Positions 30,887-40,807 of a DNA stretch of 64,000 nucleotides are shown piece after piece (the stretch's first letter is position 1; each line of letters begins with the position of its first letter). A program made the translations under genes and the position numbers. This stretch comes from Domibacillus sp. PGB-M46 (GTDB taxonomy: Bacteria; Bacillota; Bacilli; Bacillales; Domibacillaceae), in NCBI RefSeq assembly GCF_022668875.1, contig NZ_JAKGCR010000002.1, positions 1 to 64,000 of the forward strand, given 5' to 3'. The notes under the pieces are model-generated. The model ran no database searches, was not told the DNA's origin, and was given only the letters and a program-made list of their open reading frames with translations.

Positions 30887-30888
30887 GT

Positions 30889-32556
30889 TTATTCAACCGA
30901 AAAAATAAACGGATACAGCGGCTGTCTGCCGTTATGCACTTCCACTTCGATATCCGGGTACGTTTCTTCAATAAAACTTGTTACTTGTTCAACCGTTTCT
31001 TCTGACGCTTCTTCCCCATGAATAACCGTTACGATTTCTGACTCGTCATCGATCAGCGACTGCAGCAGCTCTTTCGCCGCTGATGCCGATTCCGTATGCG
31101 TGACTACAATTTTCCCTTCGGCCAGTCCCATAAAGTCATTTTTCTTAATATCGATGCCATCAATGGTCGTATCACGAACAGCGTATGTGATTTGTCCGGT
31201 TTTTACCTGCGTGGATGCTGCGGTCATGGCGTCCTTATTCCATGCTGCATCACTTTCCGGATTAAACGCAATGAGGGCTGCCAGACCTTGCGGAACGGTC
31301 TTGGTTGGGATAACAGACACAGTCGTTTCCGTGATATCTGCTGCCTGCTCGGCCGCCATAATAATATTTTTGTTATTTGGCAGAACAAACACGTGCTCAG
31401 CATGGCACTCCTGGATTGCTTTAACAATATCTTCTGTGGACGGATTCATCGTTTGACCGCCTTCAATAACAGCGGCTGCTCCGATACTCGTAAACAACTC
31501 AGCAATACCGGCGCCCATCGCAACCGCTACAACACCATATTTAGCCCGCTGCACCGGCTGGGCTGACGTCTGGGATATGCTGCCAGTAATCGCACTGTGC
31601 TGTTCACGCATATTTTCAATCTTCATATTGATTAAGCTTCCGTATTGCTGCCCAACGGTCAGTACTTCTCCTGGATGTTCAGCATGAATATGCACTTTGG
31701 CAATTTCATTATCAGCAACCACAAGCAATGAATCACCAAACCGGCTTAATTCATCGCGGAAGCGCTCTTCAGAAAAAGGATGTTTAACGAGCTTTTCTTT
31801 TTCAAATTTGACCATAAATTCCGTACAATAGCCAAACTCAATATCTTCTGTGTTCATAAAGCTCTGCACACTTTTACGGTGCTCCGCACTGACAAGCTCT
31901 TTTATGTCCTGGCGGTCCGAAAGCGCTGCCGGAAGTGCTTCTCCCTTCAGTTCAGCCAAAAAGCCTTCGTATACAAGCAAAAGACCCTGCCCGCCGCTGT
32001 CGACTACGCCGACTTCTTTTAACACAGGCAAAAGCTCCGGTGTCCGGTTTAAGGAAGCCTGTCCTTCTTTTACAAGCGCTTCTACTACCGCGACAATATC
32101 AGGTTCTTTTTGAGAAACGGCTACTGCTTTTTTAGCGGCGTCTTTTGCCACCGTTAAAATCGTTCCTTCTACGGGCTTCATCACCGCTTTGTATGCCGTT
32201 TGAACGCCTGCTTCAAATGCGGCAGCAAGTTCAAACGCGGATACTTCCTGCTTGCCGGCCACTGCTTTTGCAAACCCCCGAAAAAGCTGGGATAAAATAA
32301 CGCCTGAGTTTCCGCGCGCGCCCATTAACAGCCCTTTTGACAGCGCTTCTGCCGTTTTCCCGAAATGGCGCTGCGTGCCCGCTTCCGTTTCCTTTGCTCC
32401 TGATGTCATTGATAAATTCATATTCGTGCCGGTGTCGCCATCCGGCACGGGGAATACATTCAGCGCGTCAACCATTTGTGCATTTGCTGATAAATGCTGT
32501 GCACCTGCCTGCACCATCCTGACAAAGCGCAATCCGTCCAATGAAGTTATACCCAC
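30889..32556 (-). CDS. fakA: Fatty acid kinase catalytic subunit FakA (YloV, DhaK/DegV-like)
   Basis: Phosphorylates exogenous fatty acids bound to FakB so that they can enter phospholipid synthesis. The N-terminal Dak2/DhaL nucleotide domain contains NVFPVPDGDTGTNMNLSMTS and LLMGARGNSGVILSQLFRG. The C-terminal half is the DUF1949-like/EDD region (GQTMNPSTEDIVKAI, LPNNKNIIMAAEQA). 555 residues (553 in B. subtilis). Start GTG with AGGAGG 8 nt upstream. It follows yloU by 18 nt. Confidence 0.95.
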   Translation of the reverse strand: MGITSLDGLRFVRMVQAGAQHLSANAQMVDALNVFPVPDGDTGTNMNLSMTSGAKETEAGTQRHFGKTAEALSKGLLMGARGNSGVILSQLFRGFAKAVAGKQEVSAFELAAAFEAGVQTAYKAVMKPVEGTILTVAKDAAKKAVAVSQKEPDIVAVVEALVKEGQASLNRTPELLPVLKEVGVVDSGGQGLLLVYEGFLAELKGEALPAALSDRQDIKELVSAEHRKSVQSFMNTEDIEFGYCTEFMVKFEKEKLVKHPFSEERFRDELSRFGDSLLVVADNEIAKVHIHAEHPGEVLTVGQQYGSLINMKIENMREQHSAITGSISQTSAQPVQRAKYGVVAVAMGAGIAELFTSIGAAAVIEGGQTMNPSTEDIVKAIQECHAEHVFVLPNNKNIIMAAEQAADITETTVSVIPTKTVPQGLAALIAFNPESDAAWNKDAMTAASTQVKTGQITYAVRDTTIDGIDIKKNDFMGLAEGKIVVTHTESASAAKELLQSLIDDESEIVTVIHGEEASEETVEQVTSFIEETYPDIEVEVHNGRQPLYPFIFSVE

Positions 32557-32574
32557 AAAAATTTCCTCCTCACA

Positions 32575-32937
32575 CTACGGGTTCGTTACCCGCACACCCT
32601 GTACAAAAATATTAACAGAATCAACTGATAATCCGACAGTTTGATTAAGTGTATATTTTACTTTTGACTGCACGTTGCTGGCTACTTCGGAGATTTTCGT
32701 TCCGTAGCTCACGATAATATACATATCAATAAAAACACGGTCTTCTTCCTGGCGTACGACAACGCCGCGCGTAAAATTTTCACGACGCAGCATTTCAGCA
32801 AGGCCATCTTTTAATTGATTTTTTGATGCCATACCGACAATACCGTAGCAATCTACCGCCGCACCGCCTGCGATCATCGCGATGACTTCATTTGAAATGT
32901 CAACTTGACCAAGTTCAGTCGTTAATTCAATCGTCAC
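32575..32937 (-). CDS. yloU: Asp23/Gls24 family envelope stress protein (YloU)
   Basis: A 120-residue Asp23 family protein, typically placed just before fakA. The family pattern AIAGGAAVDCYGIVGMASKN and the repeated beta-alpha unit (VVVRQEEDRVFIDMYIIVSY, then VQSKVKYTLNQTVGLSVDSV) are clear. GTG start with AGGAGG 7 nt upstream. Asp23-type proteins associate with the membrane; its specific role here is unknown, but conserved linkage to fakA suggests lipid or envelope function. Confidence 0.94.
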   Translation of the reverse strand: MTIELTTELGQVDISNEVIAMIAGGAAVDCYGIVGMASKNQLKDGLAEMLRRENFTRGVVVRQEEDRVFIDMYIIVSYGTKISEVASNVQSKVKYTLNQTVGLSVDSVNIFVQGVRVTNP

Positions 32938-32969
32938 AAAACATCCTCCTCGCGAATCAAACTATTCTC

Positions 32970-32999
32970 ATTTTACTATATTTATCTGCCACTTCACAA
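32970..32999 (-). promoter_or_regulatory. Promoter for yloU-fakA
   Basis: TTGTGA (32994-32999), 18 bp, TAAAAT (32970-32975), 33 bp upstream of yloU. Confidence 0.5.
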
Positions 33000-33066
33000 C
33001 TCACGGACCGGATCTGCCGCTTATTCACTGTCAAGTGATTTTTCTTGAAAGACTTCTTCAAAGCTG

Positions 33067-33095
33067 TTGCATTCATCCATTGATTGTGATAAATT
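33067..33095 (+). promoter_or_regulatory. Promoter for rpmB
   Basis: TTGCAT (33067-33072), 17 bp, TAAATT (33090-33095) with an extended TGn. It is divergent from the yloU promoter. Confidence 0.55.
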
Positions 33096-33160
33096 ATTTA
33101 AGTGTCTTGCACATAAAAACGTAGACAATTAACGATCCTGAATAGTAAGGAGTGAATACA

Positions 33161-33349
33161 ATGCCAAAAAAATGTGTTATTTCCGGCCGCAAAGCACGTA
33201 CTGGAAACAACCGCTCACACGCGATGAATTCAAGTAAACGTACGTGGGGCGCTAACCTTCAAAAAGTTCGTATCCTTGTTGACGGTAAACCAAAACGTGT
33301 TTGGGTATCTGCCCGCGCACTTAAATCTGGAAAAGTTGAGCGCGTTTAA
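33161..33349 (+). CDS. rpmB: 50S ribosomal protein L28
   Basis: Small 50S protein with the family core [17 protein letters not shown] and [20 protein letters not shown]. It is the Cys-poor, non-zinc form, since only one Cys (C5) is present. 62 residues, as in B. subtilis. The ATG at 33161 has AAGGAG 8 nt upstream; the GTG at 33152 overlaps that site. It is monocistronic on the plus strand and ends at a shared bidirectional terminator. Confidence 0.98.
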   Translation: MPKKCVISGRKARTGNNRSHAMNSSKRTWGANLQKVRILVDGKPKRVWVSARALKSGKVERV

Positions 33350-33362
33350 TTTTTCCTTTCAT

Positions 33363-33400
33363 AAAAAAGCACCTGCGCCAAACGGCACTGGTGCTTTTTT
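33363..33400. terminator. Bidirectional terminator between rpmB and spoVM
   Basis: Arms of A6GCACC (33363-33373) and GGTGCT6 (33390-33400) give an A-stem-T structure that works in both directions. The spoVM stop codon overlaps its last T residues. Confidence 0.9.
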
Positions 33401-33482
33401 ATTTTTTCTTTTTCCCTGCTGACATAAACATCCGAATCATGCCCCCGACAAACTTTGGCAGTTTCAATGTGTAAAATTTCAC
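33399..33482 (-). CDS. spoVM: Stage V sporulation protein M
   Basis: A 27-residue amphipathic peptide that recognises the convex forespore membrane and anchors SpoIVA to start coat assembly. The N-terminal half, MKFYTLKLPKFVGG, is nearly identical to B. subtilis SpoVM (MKFYTIKLPKFLGG). The tail differs and ends in four lysines. It starts with GTG, which shares one base with the thiN stop (TAGTG); GGAGGAG lies just upstream within thiN. Its position between thiN and rpmB is conserved. This is the strongest evidence that the organism forms spores. Confidence 0.93.
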   Translation of the reverse strand: MKFYTLKLPKFVGGMIRMFMSAGKKKK

Positions 33483-34132
33483 TAGCTTCTCCTCCCGTCA
33501 CGGCTTCTAATAACCATTAATATGCCTGAACGGAACGAAAAGACCCCCTTTTTTTCAAGGATTTCATTACTTACACACCTTGAGGAACCCGGCTGAACCG
33601 TGTAATTGTCGAGCGGATATTTAAAGCCGGACAGCGTCAGCCCTTTAACGCTTTCATTCAGCGCAAAAAAAGAAACGTACGGCCATCCTTCCCTTTGAGG
33701 AATAACTGCTTCTCCGGGTGAATAAACAGCCAGTTCATTTTGACAGTCTACGATCATAACCGGACAGGGAAGCTCCCTTTTTAACAGCAGTGTAACCGCC
33801 CCGAAAAAGTGATCAAGACGGCCGCCGGTTACGCCATATAAAAAAATCATCTCTGGGTTTTGCTTTGCCGCGTCATTGAGGGCAATTTCAAGGTCAGTTT
33901 CATTTTTTTCCGCTGGAAACTGCACATGATCCCGGACTTCTGCCGCCACACGGCGCCATTCTTTCTCCGTAATGGAATCAAAATCGCCAAAGGCCTTGTC
34001 CGGCGTGATCCCACGGTCAAGCAAATAAAGAGCGCCACGGTCTACACCAATCCATTGCTCCCTCAAGGCGGGATCCCTTTTTAACACAGGCAGTTCCGTT
34101 TCCGGACCGCCGGCAACAATGCGGATAATCAC
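33482..34132 (-). CDS. thiN: Thiamine diphosphokinase
   Basis: Transfers pyrophosphate from ATP to thiamine. The catalytic region is visible: [41 protein letters not shown] and [12 protein letters not shown]. 216 residues (214 in B. subtilis). Start GTG overlaps the rpe stop by 4 nt (GTGA), and its stop shares one base with spoVM. Confidence 0.95.
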   Translation of the reverse strand: MIIRIVAGGPETELPVLKRDPALREQWIGVDRGALYLLDRGITPDKAFGDFDSITEKEWRRVAAEVRDHVQFPAEKNETDLEIALNDAAKQNPEMIFLYGVTGGRLDHFFGAVTLLLKRELPCPVMIVDCQNELAVYSPGEAVIPQREGWPYVSFFALNESVKGLTLSGFKYPLDNYTVQPGSSRCVSNEILEKKGVFSFRSGILMVIRSRDGRRS

Positions 34133-34788
34133 GCTTTTTCCGCGGCAGCCCGGATCGCCCGGATCGCCGCACCCCGGTCCTTTTCATTATAGATCGCTGA
34201 ACCGGCAACTAGCACATTTGCTCCGGCCTCTGTACAAATCCGGGCCGTTTCCGTATTGACACCGCCGTCTATTTCAATATCCACCGACACACCCGCTTTT
34301 GTAATCATGTCGCGAACACGGCGGATTTTCGGTACAACGGCTTCAATGAAAGACTGCCCTCCGAACCCAGGATTGACAGTCATTAGTAAAACCATATCAA
34401 TATCACCGATCACATATTCGAGTACATCGACCGGCGTAGAAGGGTTTAACACGACTCCCGATTTAATGCCAAAGGAGCGGATAAGCTGAATAGTCCGGTG
34501 CAGATGCGGACATGCTTCAGCATGAACCGTAATAATATCGGCTCCGGCTTTCGCAAACGTCTCAATGTACTGATCAGGGTTGCTGATCATCAAATGAACA
34601 TCAAGAGGTAATGCTGTTACCGGCCGGATCGCTTCCACAATCAGCGGGCCGATCGTGATATTCGGCACGAAATGTCCATCCATCACATCTACGTGAATAT
34701 AGTCAGCTCCACCCGCTTCTACGTCTTTTATTTCTTCATCAAGCCGCGCAAAGTCAGCGGATAAAATAGATGGGGCAATCTTGATCAT
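34129..34788 (-). CDS. rpe: Ribulose-phosphate 3-epimerase
   Basis: Pentose-phosphate pathway epimerase with a TIM barrel. Metal and catalytic residues lie in [49 protein letters not shown] and EIDGGVN. 219 residues. It lies 4 nt after rsgA; ATG start. Confidence 0.97.
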   Translation of the reverse strand: MIKIAPSILSADFARLDEEIKDVEAGGADYIHVDVMDGHFVPNITIGPLIVEAIRPVTALPLDVHLMISNPDQYIETFAKAGADIITVHAEACPHLHRTIQLIRSFGIKSGVVLNPSTPVDVLEYVIGDIDMVLLMTVNPGFGGQSFIEAVVPKIRRVRDMITKAGVSVDIEIDGGVNTETARICTEAGANVLVAGSAIYNEKDRGAAIRAIRAAAEKA

Positions 34789-34792
34789 AACG

Positions 34793-35668
34793 TCAGTACC
34801 TCGGCTTTCTCTCTTTAATTTCCTCTATAAATTGCAAATAATGCTCATAGCGATAATTTGGGATTTCTCCTTCTGCTACTGCTTCTTTTACCGCGCATTT
34901 CGGCTCATTTAAATGCAGGCAGCCCCTAAATTTACAATCGGAGCTCCGGTCTTCCATTTCTGGAAAACACGCGGATAATTCATCTAGCTCTATTCCTTCA
35001 AAATCCAATGAACTAAAACCCGGGGTATCGGCGACTAGTCCGCCTGCCGCTGGAATGAGCTCCACGTGCCGTGTTGTATGCTTGCCCCGTCCCAGTGAAC
35101 TGGAGATTTCATCCGTTTTCAAGGCAAGATCAGGCCGGATCGCATTTAACAGGGAAGACTTTCCAACGCCTGACTGTCCGGCGAATACCGATGTCTTTTC
35201 TGTTAAGTGGCCTTCCAGCAAGTGAAGGCCGTCCATTGTTTCTGAAGAAGTTTCCACAACGGTGTAGCCAATCCTGCGGTAATCGGCCACGTATTTATCG
35301 AGCGTTTTTCTGTCTTCAGCTAAATCCATTTTGGTCAGGCAGATAACCGGTTCAATATTCTTTGATTCAATTAAAACTAAAAAACGGTCTAGAAGCACTG
35401 TGCTGAAAGCAGGTTCCATCACTGAAAAAACGAGGACCGCCTGGTCAATGTTCGCAACAGGCGGACGAACCAAATCATTTTTTCGCTCTTTAACGGTTAG
35501 GACGTAGCCTTCTTTTTCATTTTCTGCTTCGTATTCGACATAGTCGCCGACAAGCGGTGTAATATTTCTTTTCCGAAATACCCCCCGGCCCCGGCACTGA
35601 ATAATACTTTCTCCATCGAGCACATAGTAAAAACCGCTTAACGCTTTAATAATTTTGCCTTCTGGCAT
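34793..35668 (-). CDS. rsgA: Small ribosomal subunit biogenesis GTPase RsgA (YloQ)
   Basis: Checks late 30S assembly. An N-terminal OB fold (~1-65) is followed by a circularly permuted GTPase (TKMD first, then G1 [13 protein letters not shown], then DTPGFSS). The C-terminal zinc knuckle is [19 protein letters not shown]. 291 residues (298 in B. subtilis). It lies 11 nt after prkC. Confidence 0.96.
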   Translation of the reverse strand: MPEGKIIKALSGFYYVLDGESIIQCRGRGVFRKRNITPLVGDYVEYEAENEKEGYVLTVKERKNDLVRPPVANIDQAVLVFSVMEPAFSTVLLDRFLVLIESKNIEPVICLTKMDLAEDRKTLDKYVADYRRIGYTVVETSSETMDGLHLLEGHLTEKTSVFAGQSGVGKSSLLNAIRPDLALKTDEISSSLGRGKHTTRHVELIPAAGGLVADTPGFSSLDFEGIELDELSACFPEMEDRSSDCKFRGCLHLNEPKCAVKEAVAEGEIPNYRYEHYLQFIEEIKERKPRY

Positions 35669-35679
35669 GTAGCACCACC

Positions 35680-37638
35680 TTATTCAGATTGTGTTTTTTC
35701 CGGGTAAGGAATCGTTTCATCCATAATGACGACCTGATCCCGCACCACTTTATATCCTGCTTTTTCGTTTTTCTCAATCACAAACTGCAGTGTTCGCTTC
35801 GTTTCTTCTGTAATTAAAAACTTTTCATATGGTTCTGTCATACTGTGTGTGGCATCTTCTACGTAAATCTGAACCTCTTGAGGCTCTCCTTCCACCTCAG
35901 GCTCGTATGGAATCACCACTTCTGTCGAGACTTCTGCCGGCGGAATTTCCTCCGGTCCTTTTGAAAGAGTGACTTTAACTGTACTGCCCGGCGCCACTTC
36001 ACTTCCGGCCTGCGGCGACTGCCTGATCACCTGGCCGGCCGCAACGGAATCCGAATATTCTTCTTCGGAAAAATCAATGATAATGCCATTTGCATCCTCA
36101 TAGTCTTCCAGGCTTTTTTTTGTATACCCTGAAAGATCTGTCAGCTCGACATCGGCAAGGCCTATGCTCACCGTTAATTCAACGTCTGTTTCTTCCGGAA
36201 TGACGTCTTCATCCGCATCTGGTCTTTGCTCCAGCACCGTCCCTGGTTCACTGTCGTCATATTTCGACTCGACGACTTCAACATTACGAAAGCCGGCCTC
36301 CTCCAGCAATTCCCGTGTTTCTTCGAGTGTTTTCCCGGTGTAATCTTCCATTGCTTCTTTTTCTTTGCCAGCCGAGACAAACAAGTCAATCTCACTGCCT
36401 TCTTCTACCGTTGTTCCCGCTTTTGGCACCGTTCGAATCACTTTTCCTTCTTCAATATCTGCACTGAATTCCTCATCGGAGTCACCTACAATAAAACCGG
36501 CATTTATTAAAGTGGCGGCAGCTGCTTCCGGACTGCTTCCGTTTGTATCCGGCACTGCTATCTGCTTCGGCACCATCAGCATAAACCAGGCTGCCGCACT
36601 GAGGGCACCCAGAATAAGGAGTACAAGCAGAAACCATGGCCACTTTCTTTTCTTTTTTTGCGGCTTAGTATTTGTATCACTATCTGTTTTCTGCTTGATT
36701 TCTACAGGCGGTACAGACGGCTGGATTCGCTCCGGCGGCTTCGATGAAATAATCGGAATCGCTTTTGTGACTTCATCATTATCATCCGGAATTTTAAATT
36801 TTTCCTCATGCATGCGGTAAGGCTCTAAAGCAGTAGACAAATCATGTTCCATTTCTTCTGCACTCATATAGCGGTGAAAAGGATCTTTTGCTGTTGCATG
36901 AAGGACGATATTTTCAATGCTTTGCGGAACTCCCGGATAAAGTTGTTTAATAGATGGAGTTTCTGCCTGCAGATGCTTTAAAGCAATGGAGACAGCCGAT
37001 TCACCCGAAAACGGGAGTTTTCCCGTTAACAGCTCGTACATGACAATCCCAAGTGCGTAAATATCAGACTTTTTTGTCGCCATTCCCCCTCTTGCCTGCT
37101 CGGGGGAAATATAATGAACAGACCCAAGAACCGCATTTGTCTGCGTGATAGAAGTTGCACTCATCGCCATTGCAATACCAAAGTCGGTCATTTTTACAAT
37201 TCCATCCCGATCAATAAGCATATTGTGTGGTTTTACATCACGGTGAATAATGGAATGCTGATGGGCAAATGCAACGGCCGCAGTCATCTGCCTCATGATA
37301 TCAATAACGGTTTCGTACGGAACGGGAGAAAATTGCTGAATGTATTCTTTCAGCGTCATTCCGTCCACATATTCCATTACGATAAAGTGAATATTATCTT
37401 CTTCCCCAACATCGTAAATACTGACTATATTCGGATGAGCCAGGCTTGACGCTGCCTGGGCCTCACGCTGAAACCGACGCAAAAATTCATCTTCTCCGGC
37501 AAAATCAAACCGCAGGACTTTAATAGCCACATCCCGGTCTAAAATCATATCACGGGCCAGGTATACATGCGCCATTCCGCCGCCGCCAATCGCCCGGACG
37601 ATTTTGTAGCGCCCGCTTAAGCTTCTGCCAATTAACAT
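35680..37638 (-). CDS. prkC: Membrane Ser/Thr protein kinase PrkC with PASTA repeats
   Basis: Senses muropeptides or lipid II through its outer domain and controls germination and cell-wall genes. The kinase domain (~10-265) has the GxGGM loop, Lys40 in DVAIKVL, HRDVKPHN (Asp134) and DFG (Asp152), plus an activation loop with several Thr. A basic stretch KKKRK precedes one membrane helix (~333-354). Three PASTA repeats follow (~356-560), then an Ig-like tail. 652 residues (648 in B. subtilis). The ATG at 37638 fits homologues, 5 nt after prpC. Confidence 0.96.
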   Translation of the reverse strand: MLIGRSLSGRYKIVRAIGGGGMAHVYLARDMILDRDVAIKVLRFDFAGEDEFLRRFQREAQAASSLAHPNIVSIYDVGEEDNIHFIVMEYVDGMTLKEYIQQFSPVPYETVIDIMRQMTAAVAFAHQHSIIHRDVKPHNMLIDRDGIVKMTDFGIAMAMSATSITQTNAVLGSVHYISPEQARGGMATKKSDIYALGIVMYELLTGKLPFSGESAVSIALKHLQAETPSIKQLYPGVPQSIENIVLHATAKDPFHRYMSAEEMEHDLSTALEPYRMHEEKFKIPDDNDEVTKAIPIISSKPPERIQPSVPPVEIKQKTDSDTNTKPQKKKRKWPWFLLVLLILGALSAAAWFMLMVPKQIAVPDTNGSSPEAAAATLINAGFIVGDSDEEFSADIEEGKVIRTVPKAGTTVEEGSEIDLFVSAGKEKEAMEDYTGKTLEETRELLEEAGFRNVEVVESKYDDSEPGTVLEQRPDADEDVIPEETDVELTVSIGLADVELTDLSGYTKKSLEDYEDANGIIIDFSEEEYSDSVAAGQVIRQSPQAGSEVAPGSTVKVTLSKGPEEIPPAEVSTEVVIPYEPEVEGEPQEVQIYVEDATHSMTEPYEKFLITEETKRTLQFVIEKNEKAGYKVVRDQVVIMDETIPYPEKTQSE

Positions 37639-37643
37639 CGCCG

Positions 37644-38396
37644 TCACCCGCTTTCGCGTTCGGCACAATGCTCGAGAATTGCGACTGTAATATTGTCTTC
37701 TCCGCCGTTTTCATTGGCCAGACGAATCAGAGTATTTGCTTTTTCATGAAGCGTATCTGGTGATTGCAGAATATGGCTCATTTCAAGAGCTGACACTTTG
37801 TTTGATAAACCATCAGAGCAAAGAAGGAGCAAATCTCCTTCTTCAAACATGATCGTTCTGTAATCAACAGACAGCTTTTCGTCTGTTCCGAGAGCTCGTG
37901 TTAGTACATTTTTTTTCGGATGACTCTCTGCTGCTTCCTTGGTAATTTCACCTGATTTAACGAGTTCATTCACAAGTGAATGATCTTCCGTAACTTGTGA
38001 AAAGCCGTCCTCACTCTGCAGGTAACAACGGCTGTCTCCAATGCTCGCAATCGCACAAAACCGGTCTGTGCAAAGGGCCGCTACCAGTGTCGTTCCCATA
38101 CCGCTGCATTCTGGATGGGTATGGGCATGAAATAAAATTTCTTTATTGATCACTGGTATAATCGCCTTCATCCAGTTTAAGGCCTCATCCGGCGATTGAA
38201 TATTCAATGCTGTTTCGTTCCAATGCTGTTCAAACATGCTGATGGTCATCCGGCTTGCGGTATCTCCCGCATTGTGCCCGCCCATTCCGTCTGCTACAAC
38301 GGCCAGGCACAAGCTGCCGTTATGATGAAAAACGCCCCCGCTGTCTTCATTGTGCGAGCGCACTCGTCCGCGGTCTGTTTCAAACACAGCATTCAT
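37644..38396 (-). CDS. prpC: PP2C-type Ser/Thr phosphatase PrpC
   Basis: Dephosphorylates PrkC and its targets. Metal-binding motifs are in order: VRSHNEDSGG, VVADGMGGHNAGDTAS, IGDSRCYL, TRALGTDEK, LLCSDGLSN and GGEDNITV. Cytosolic, with no membrane segment. The ATG at 38396 (MNAVFETDRGRVRSHNED) with GAGGTGA upstream gives 250 residues (254 in B. subtilis). It is paired with prkC. Confidence 0.96.
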   Translation of the reverse strand: MNAVFETDRGRVRSHNEDSGGVFHHNGSLCLAVVADGMGGHNAGDTASRMTISMFEQHWNETALNIQSPDEALNWMKAIIPVINKEILFHAHTHPECSGMGTTLVAALCTDRFCAIASIGDSRCYLQSEDGFSQVTEDHSLVNELVKSGEITKEAAESHPKKNVLTRALGTDEKLSVDYRTIMFEEGDLLLLCSDGLSNKVSALEMSHILQSPDTLHEKANTLIRLANENGGEDNITVAILEHCAERESG

Positions 38397-38400
38397 CTTG

Positions 38401-39480
38401 TCACCTCGTTTCGCTGGCACGCTCTTTCGCCCGAAGCTGGCCGCATGCTGCATCAATATCCGTTCCCTGCTCACGTCGGATCGTTACGTTTACACCATTG
38501 TTTTTCAATGTTTTTTCAAACTCAAAAATCTTGTTGCGCGGTGTGCGAACATAATCCCGCTCAGGCACGTAGTTCACCGGGATTAGGTTTACGTGGCACT
38601 TAATTCCTTTGATCAAAGCAGCAAGCTCTTCTGCATGAGCCACTGAATCATTCTCACCGCCGAACAGTCCGTATTCAAATGTGATACGGCGGCCCGTTTT
38701 TTCTGTATAGTAACGAATCGCTTCCATCAAGTCCTTCAGCTTGTATGCACGGTTAATCGGCATAAGCTTTGTGCGCAGTTCATCATTTGGTGCATGAAGA
38801 GATACCGCGAAGTTAATTTGTGTTTTTTCATCGGCAAATTTGTAGATTTTCGGTACAATCCCGCTCGTTGATACGGTAATGTGCCGCGCTCCAATGTTCA
38901 AGCCTTTTTCGTGGTTAATAATGTGTAAAAATGACATCATTTCCTCGTAATTATCGAACGGCTCCCCGATACCCATAATGACGACAGAGCTTACCCGTTC
39001 TCCTACTTCATCGAGTGCCTGCTGCACTTTCACAACCTGCGCCACAATTTCACCAGCTTCAAGGTTCCGTTTTAAACCGCCAAGTGTTGATGCACAGAAC
39101 GTACAGCCGATTCGGCAGCCAACCTGCGTCGTTACACAAATGGAGTTGCCATATTCGTGGCGCATCAGCACGGTTTCGATTGAATACCCATCATGCAGTT
39201 CAAATAAAAATTTAATCGTACCATCAGCGGATTCCTGCTGAATGGCTGTTTTCAGCACCGTAAACACAAATGCCTCATCGAGCTTTGTGCGCAGCTCTTT
39301 CGATAAGTTGGTCATATCATCCACGGTTTTCGCCCGTTTTACATACAGCCAGTCAAAAATTTGATCAGCCCGAAATGGCTTTTCCCCGTTTGCTGAAAGC
39401 CACTCTTTAAGCTCATGAAGTTCCAGTGAATAAATGGATGGCTTCTTCGGTTCCGTCTGCTTTTTTCTCGCTGTTGTCAT
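38401..39480 (-). CDS. rlmN: Dual-specificity RNA methyltransferase RlmN
   Basis: Radical-SAM enzyme that makes m2A2503 in 23S rRNA and m2A37 in some tRNAs. The Cys-x3-Cys-x2-Cys iron-sulfur motif is CRIGCTFC, the second catalytic Cys is in DIDAACGQL near the C-terminus and GIGEPFDNY is the SAM-proximal block. 359 residues (363 in B. subtilis). It starts immediately after the rsmB stop, with no gap. Confidence 0.97.
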   Translation of the reverse strand: MTTARKKQTEPKKPSIYSLELHELKEWLSANGEKPFRADQIFDWLYVKRAKTVDDMTNLSKELRTKLDEAFVFTVLKTAIQQESADGTIKFLFELHDGYSIETVLMRHEYGNSICVTTQVGCRIGCTFCASTLGGLKRNLEAGEIVAQVVKVQQALDEVGERVSSVVIMGIGEPFDNYEEMMSFLHIINHEKGLNIGARHITVSTSGIVPKIYKFADEKTQINFAVSLHAPNDELRTKLMPINRAYKLKDLMEAIRYYTEKTGRRITFEYGLFGGENDSVAHAEELAALIKGIKCHVNLIPVNYVPERDYVRTPRNKIFEFEKTLKNNGVNVTIRREQGTDIDAACGQLRAKERASETR

Positions 39481-40806
39481 TTATTTATTTTCCTTCTTTC
39501 TAAATTTACTTATAAAAAATCCATCGCCGCCAAAATCGTCTGGAAATACTTGAACCATATTCGCTTCTTTTTCTATAGAGATATGCTCAAGAGGGGCAGG
39601 CTCGAATTCGGGATGAGCATCCAAAAAGGCGTTCACCGTACCTTCATTTTCTTCCCTATCGACCGTACATGTACTGTAAACGAGGACACCGTCCTCTTTT
39701 AAAAGCGGCACAGCGGCATCTAAAATCGCCAGCTGAATCCGCTGCAGGTTATCGAGATCCTGTTCCGTTTTCGCATATTTCAAATCCGGTTTCCGGCGAA
39801 TAACGCCAAGCCCTGAACAAGGAGCATCCACTAAAATCGCATCAAAAGTTTTTTCTGCAAACAGTTCTCCTGCTTTGCGGGCATCCTGCTTTTGAACATG
39901 GATGTTCGAGAGCGCAAGCCGCTCGGCATTCTGAGCAACAAGTTTCAGCTTGTGCGCGTGAATATCCAGCGCATCAATCCAGCCTTCTCCATTCATTTGT
40001 TCAGCAAGATGTGCGGTTTTTCCGCCCGGTGCTGAACACATATCTAAAACACGCTGGCCGGGCTTCACACCTAAAACAGGGGCGACGAGCATTGAACTTT
40101 CGTCTTGAATGGAAATAGCCCCGCTTTTAAAAAGGTTTGAACGTGCTGCATTTCCTTTTAAAATTCTGACTGCATATGGAGAGACGTCAGAAGGTTCTGC
40201 TTCAAACCCCTCTTCTGTCAGGGCCTGGATGGCTTCATCACGCGTCATCTTCATACTGTTTACACGAACGGTCTGTTCTGGTGCTGTTAAGTTGTGACGG
40301 CACATCGCTTCTGTTTTTTCTTTCCCATATGCCTTGATCCATCTTTTCACAAGCCAGAGTGGATGGCTTGTTTCAATCGAAATGCGTTCTGCGTCATCTT
40401 GAATGGAAGCCGTATCCGGAACACCTTCTCGCTGGACAGACCGAAGCACACCATTGACCATGCCGGAAATGCCTTTATGGCCCCTTTTTTTCGCAATTTC
40501 AACTGCTTCATGAATAACCGCCCTTTCCGGTACTTTATCAAGATAGACCATTTGATAAAGAGATAAACGAAGTAAATTATGCACCCAGCGCTCAGGCTTT
40601 TTTTTCAAAAAAGGAGCGAGATAGAAGTCAAGCGTCATCTTCCGCTGAATGGTGCCATAGGTGATTTCCGTCAGCAGCGCTGCATCCCGGCCCGACAAAT
40701 TATTTTTTTCGATTGCCGTATTCAGCATCAAGTTGCTGTAAGAACCGCTTTTTTCTACCGTATCAATTAAGTCGAGCGCAATTTCGCGCACATTCAATGA
40801 TTTCAT
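39481..40806 (-). CDS. rsmB: 16S rRNA (cytosine-967-C5)-methyltransferase RsmB
   Basis: An N-terminal NusB-like RNA-binding domain (~1-140) is fused to an AdoMet methyltransferase. MCSAPGGKTAHLAEQM is motif I. The two catalytic cysteines are in VDAPCSGLGVIRR (motif IV) and VYSTCTVDREENE (motif VI). ATG at 40806 gives 441 residues (447 in B. subtilis). It lies 1 nt after fmt. Confidence 0.96.
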   Translation of the reverse strand: MKSLNVREIALDLIDTVEKSGSYSNLMLNTAIEKNNLSGRDAALLTEITYGTIQRKMTLDFYLAPFLKKKPERWVHNLLRLSLYQMVYLDKVPERAVIHEAVEIAKKRGHKGISGMVNGVLRSVQREGVPDTASIQDDAERISIETSHPLWLVKRWIKAYGKEKTEAMCRHNLTAPEQTVRVNSMKMTRDEAIQALTEEGFEAEPSDVSPYAVRILKGNAARSNLFKSGAISIQDESSMLVAPVLGVKPGQRVLDMCSAPGGKTAHLAEQMNGEGWIDALDIHAHKLKLVAQNAERLALSNIHVQKQDARKAGELFAEKTFDAILVDAPCSGLGVIRRKPDLKYAKTEQDLDNLQRIQLAILDAAVPLLKEDGVLVYSTCTVDREENEGTVNAFLDAHPEFEPAPLEHISIEKEANMVQVFPDDFGGDGFFISKFRKKENK

Positions 40807-40807
40807 A

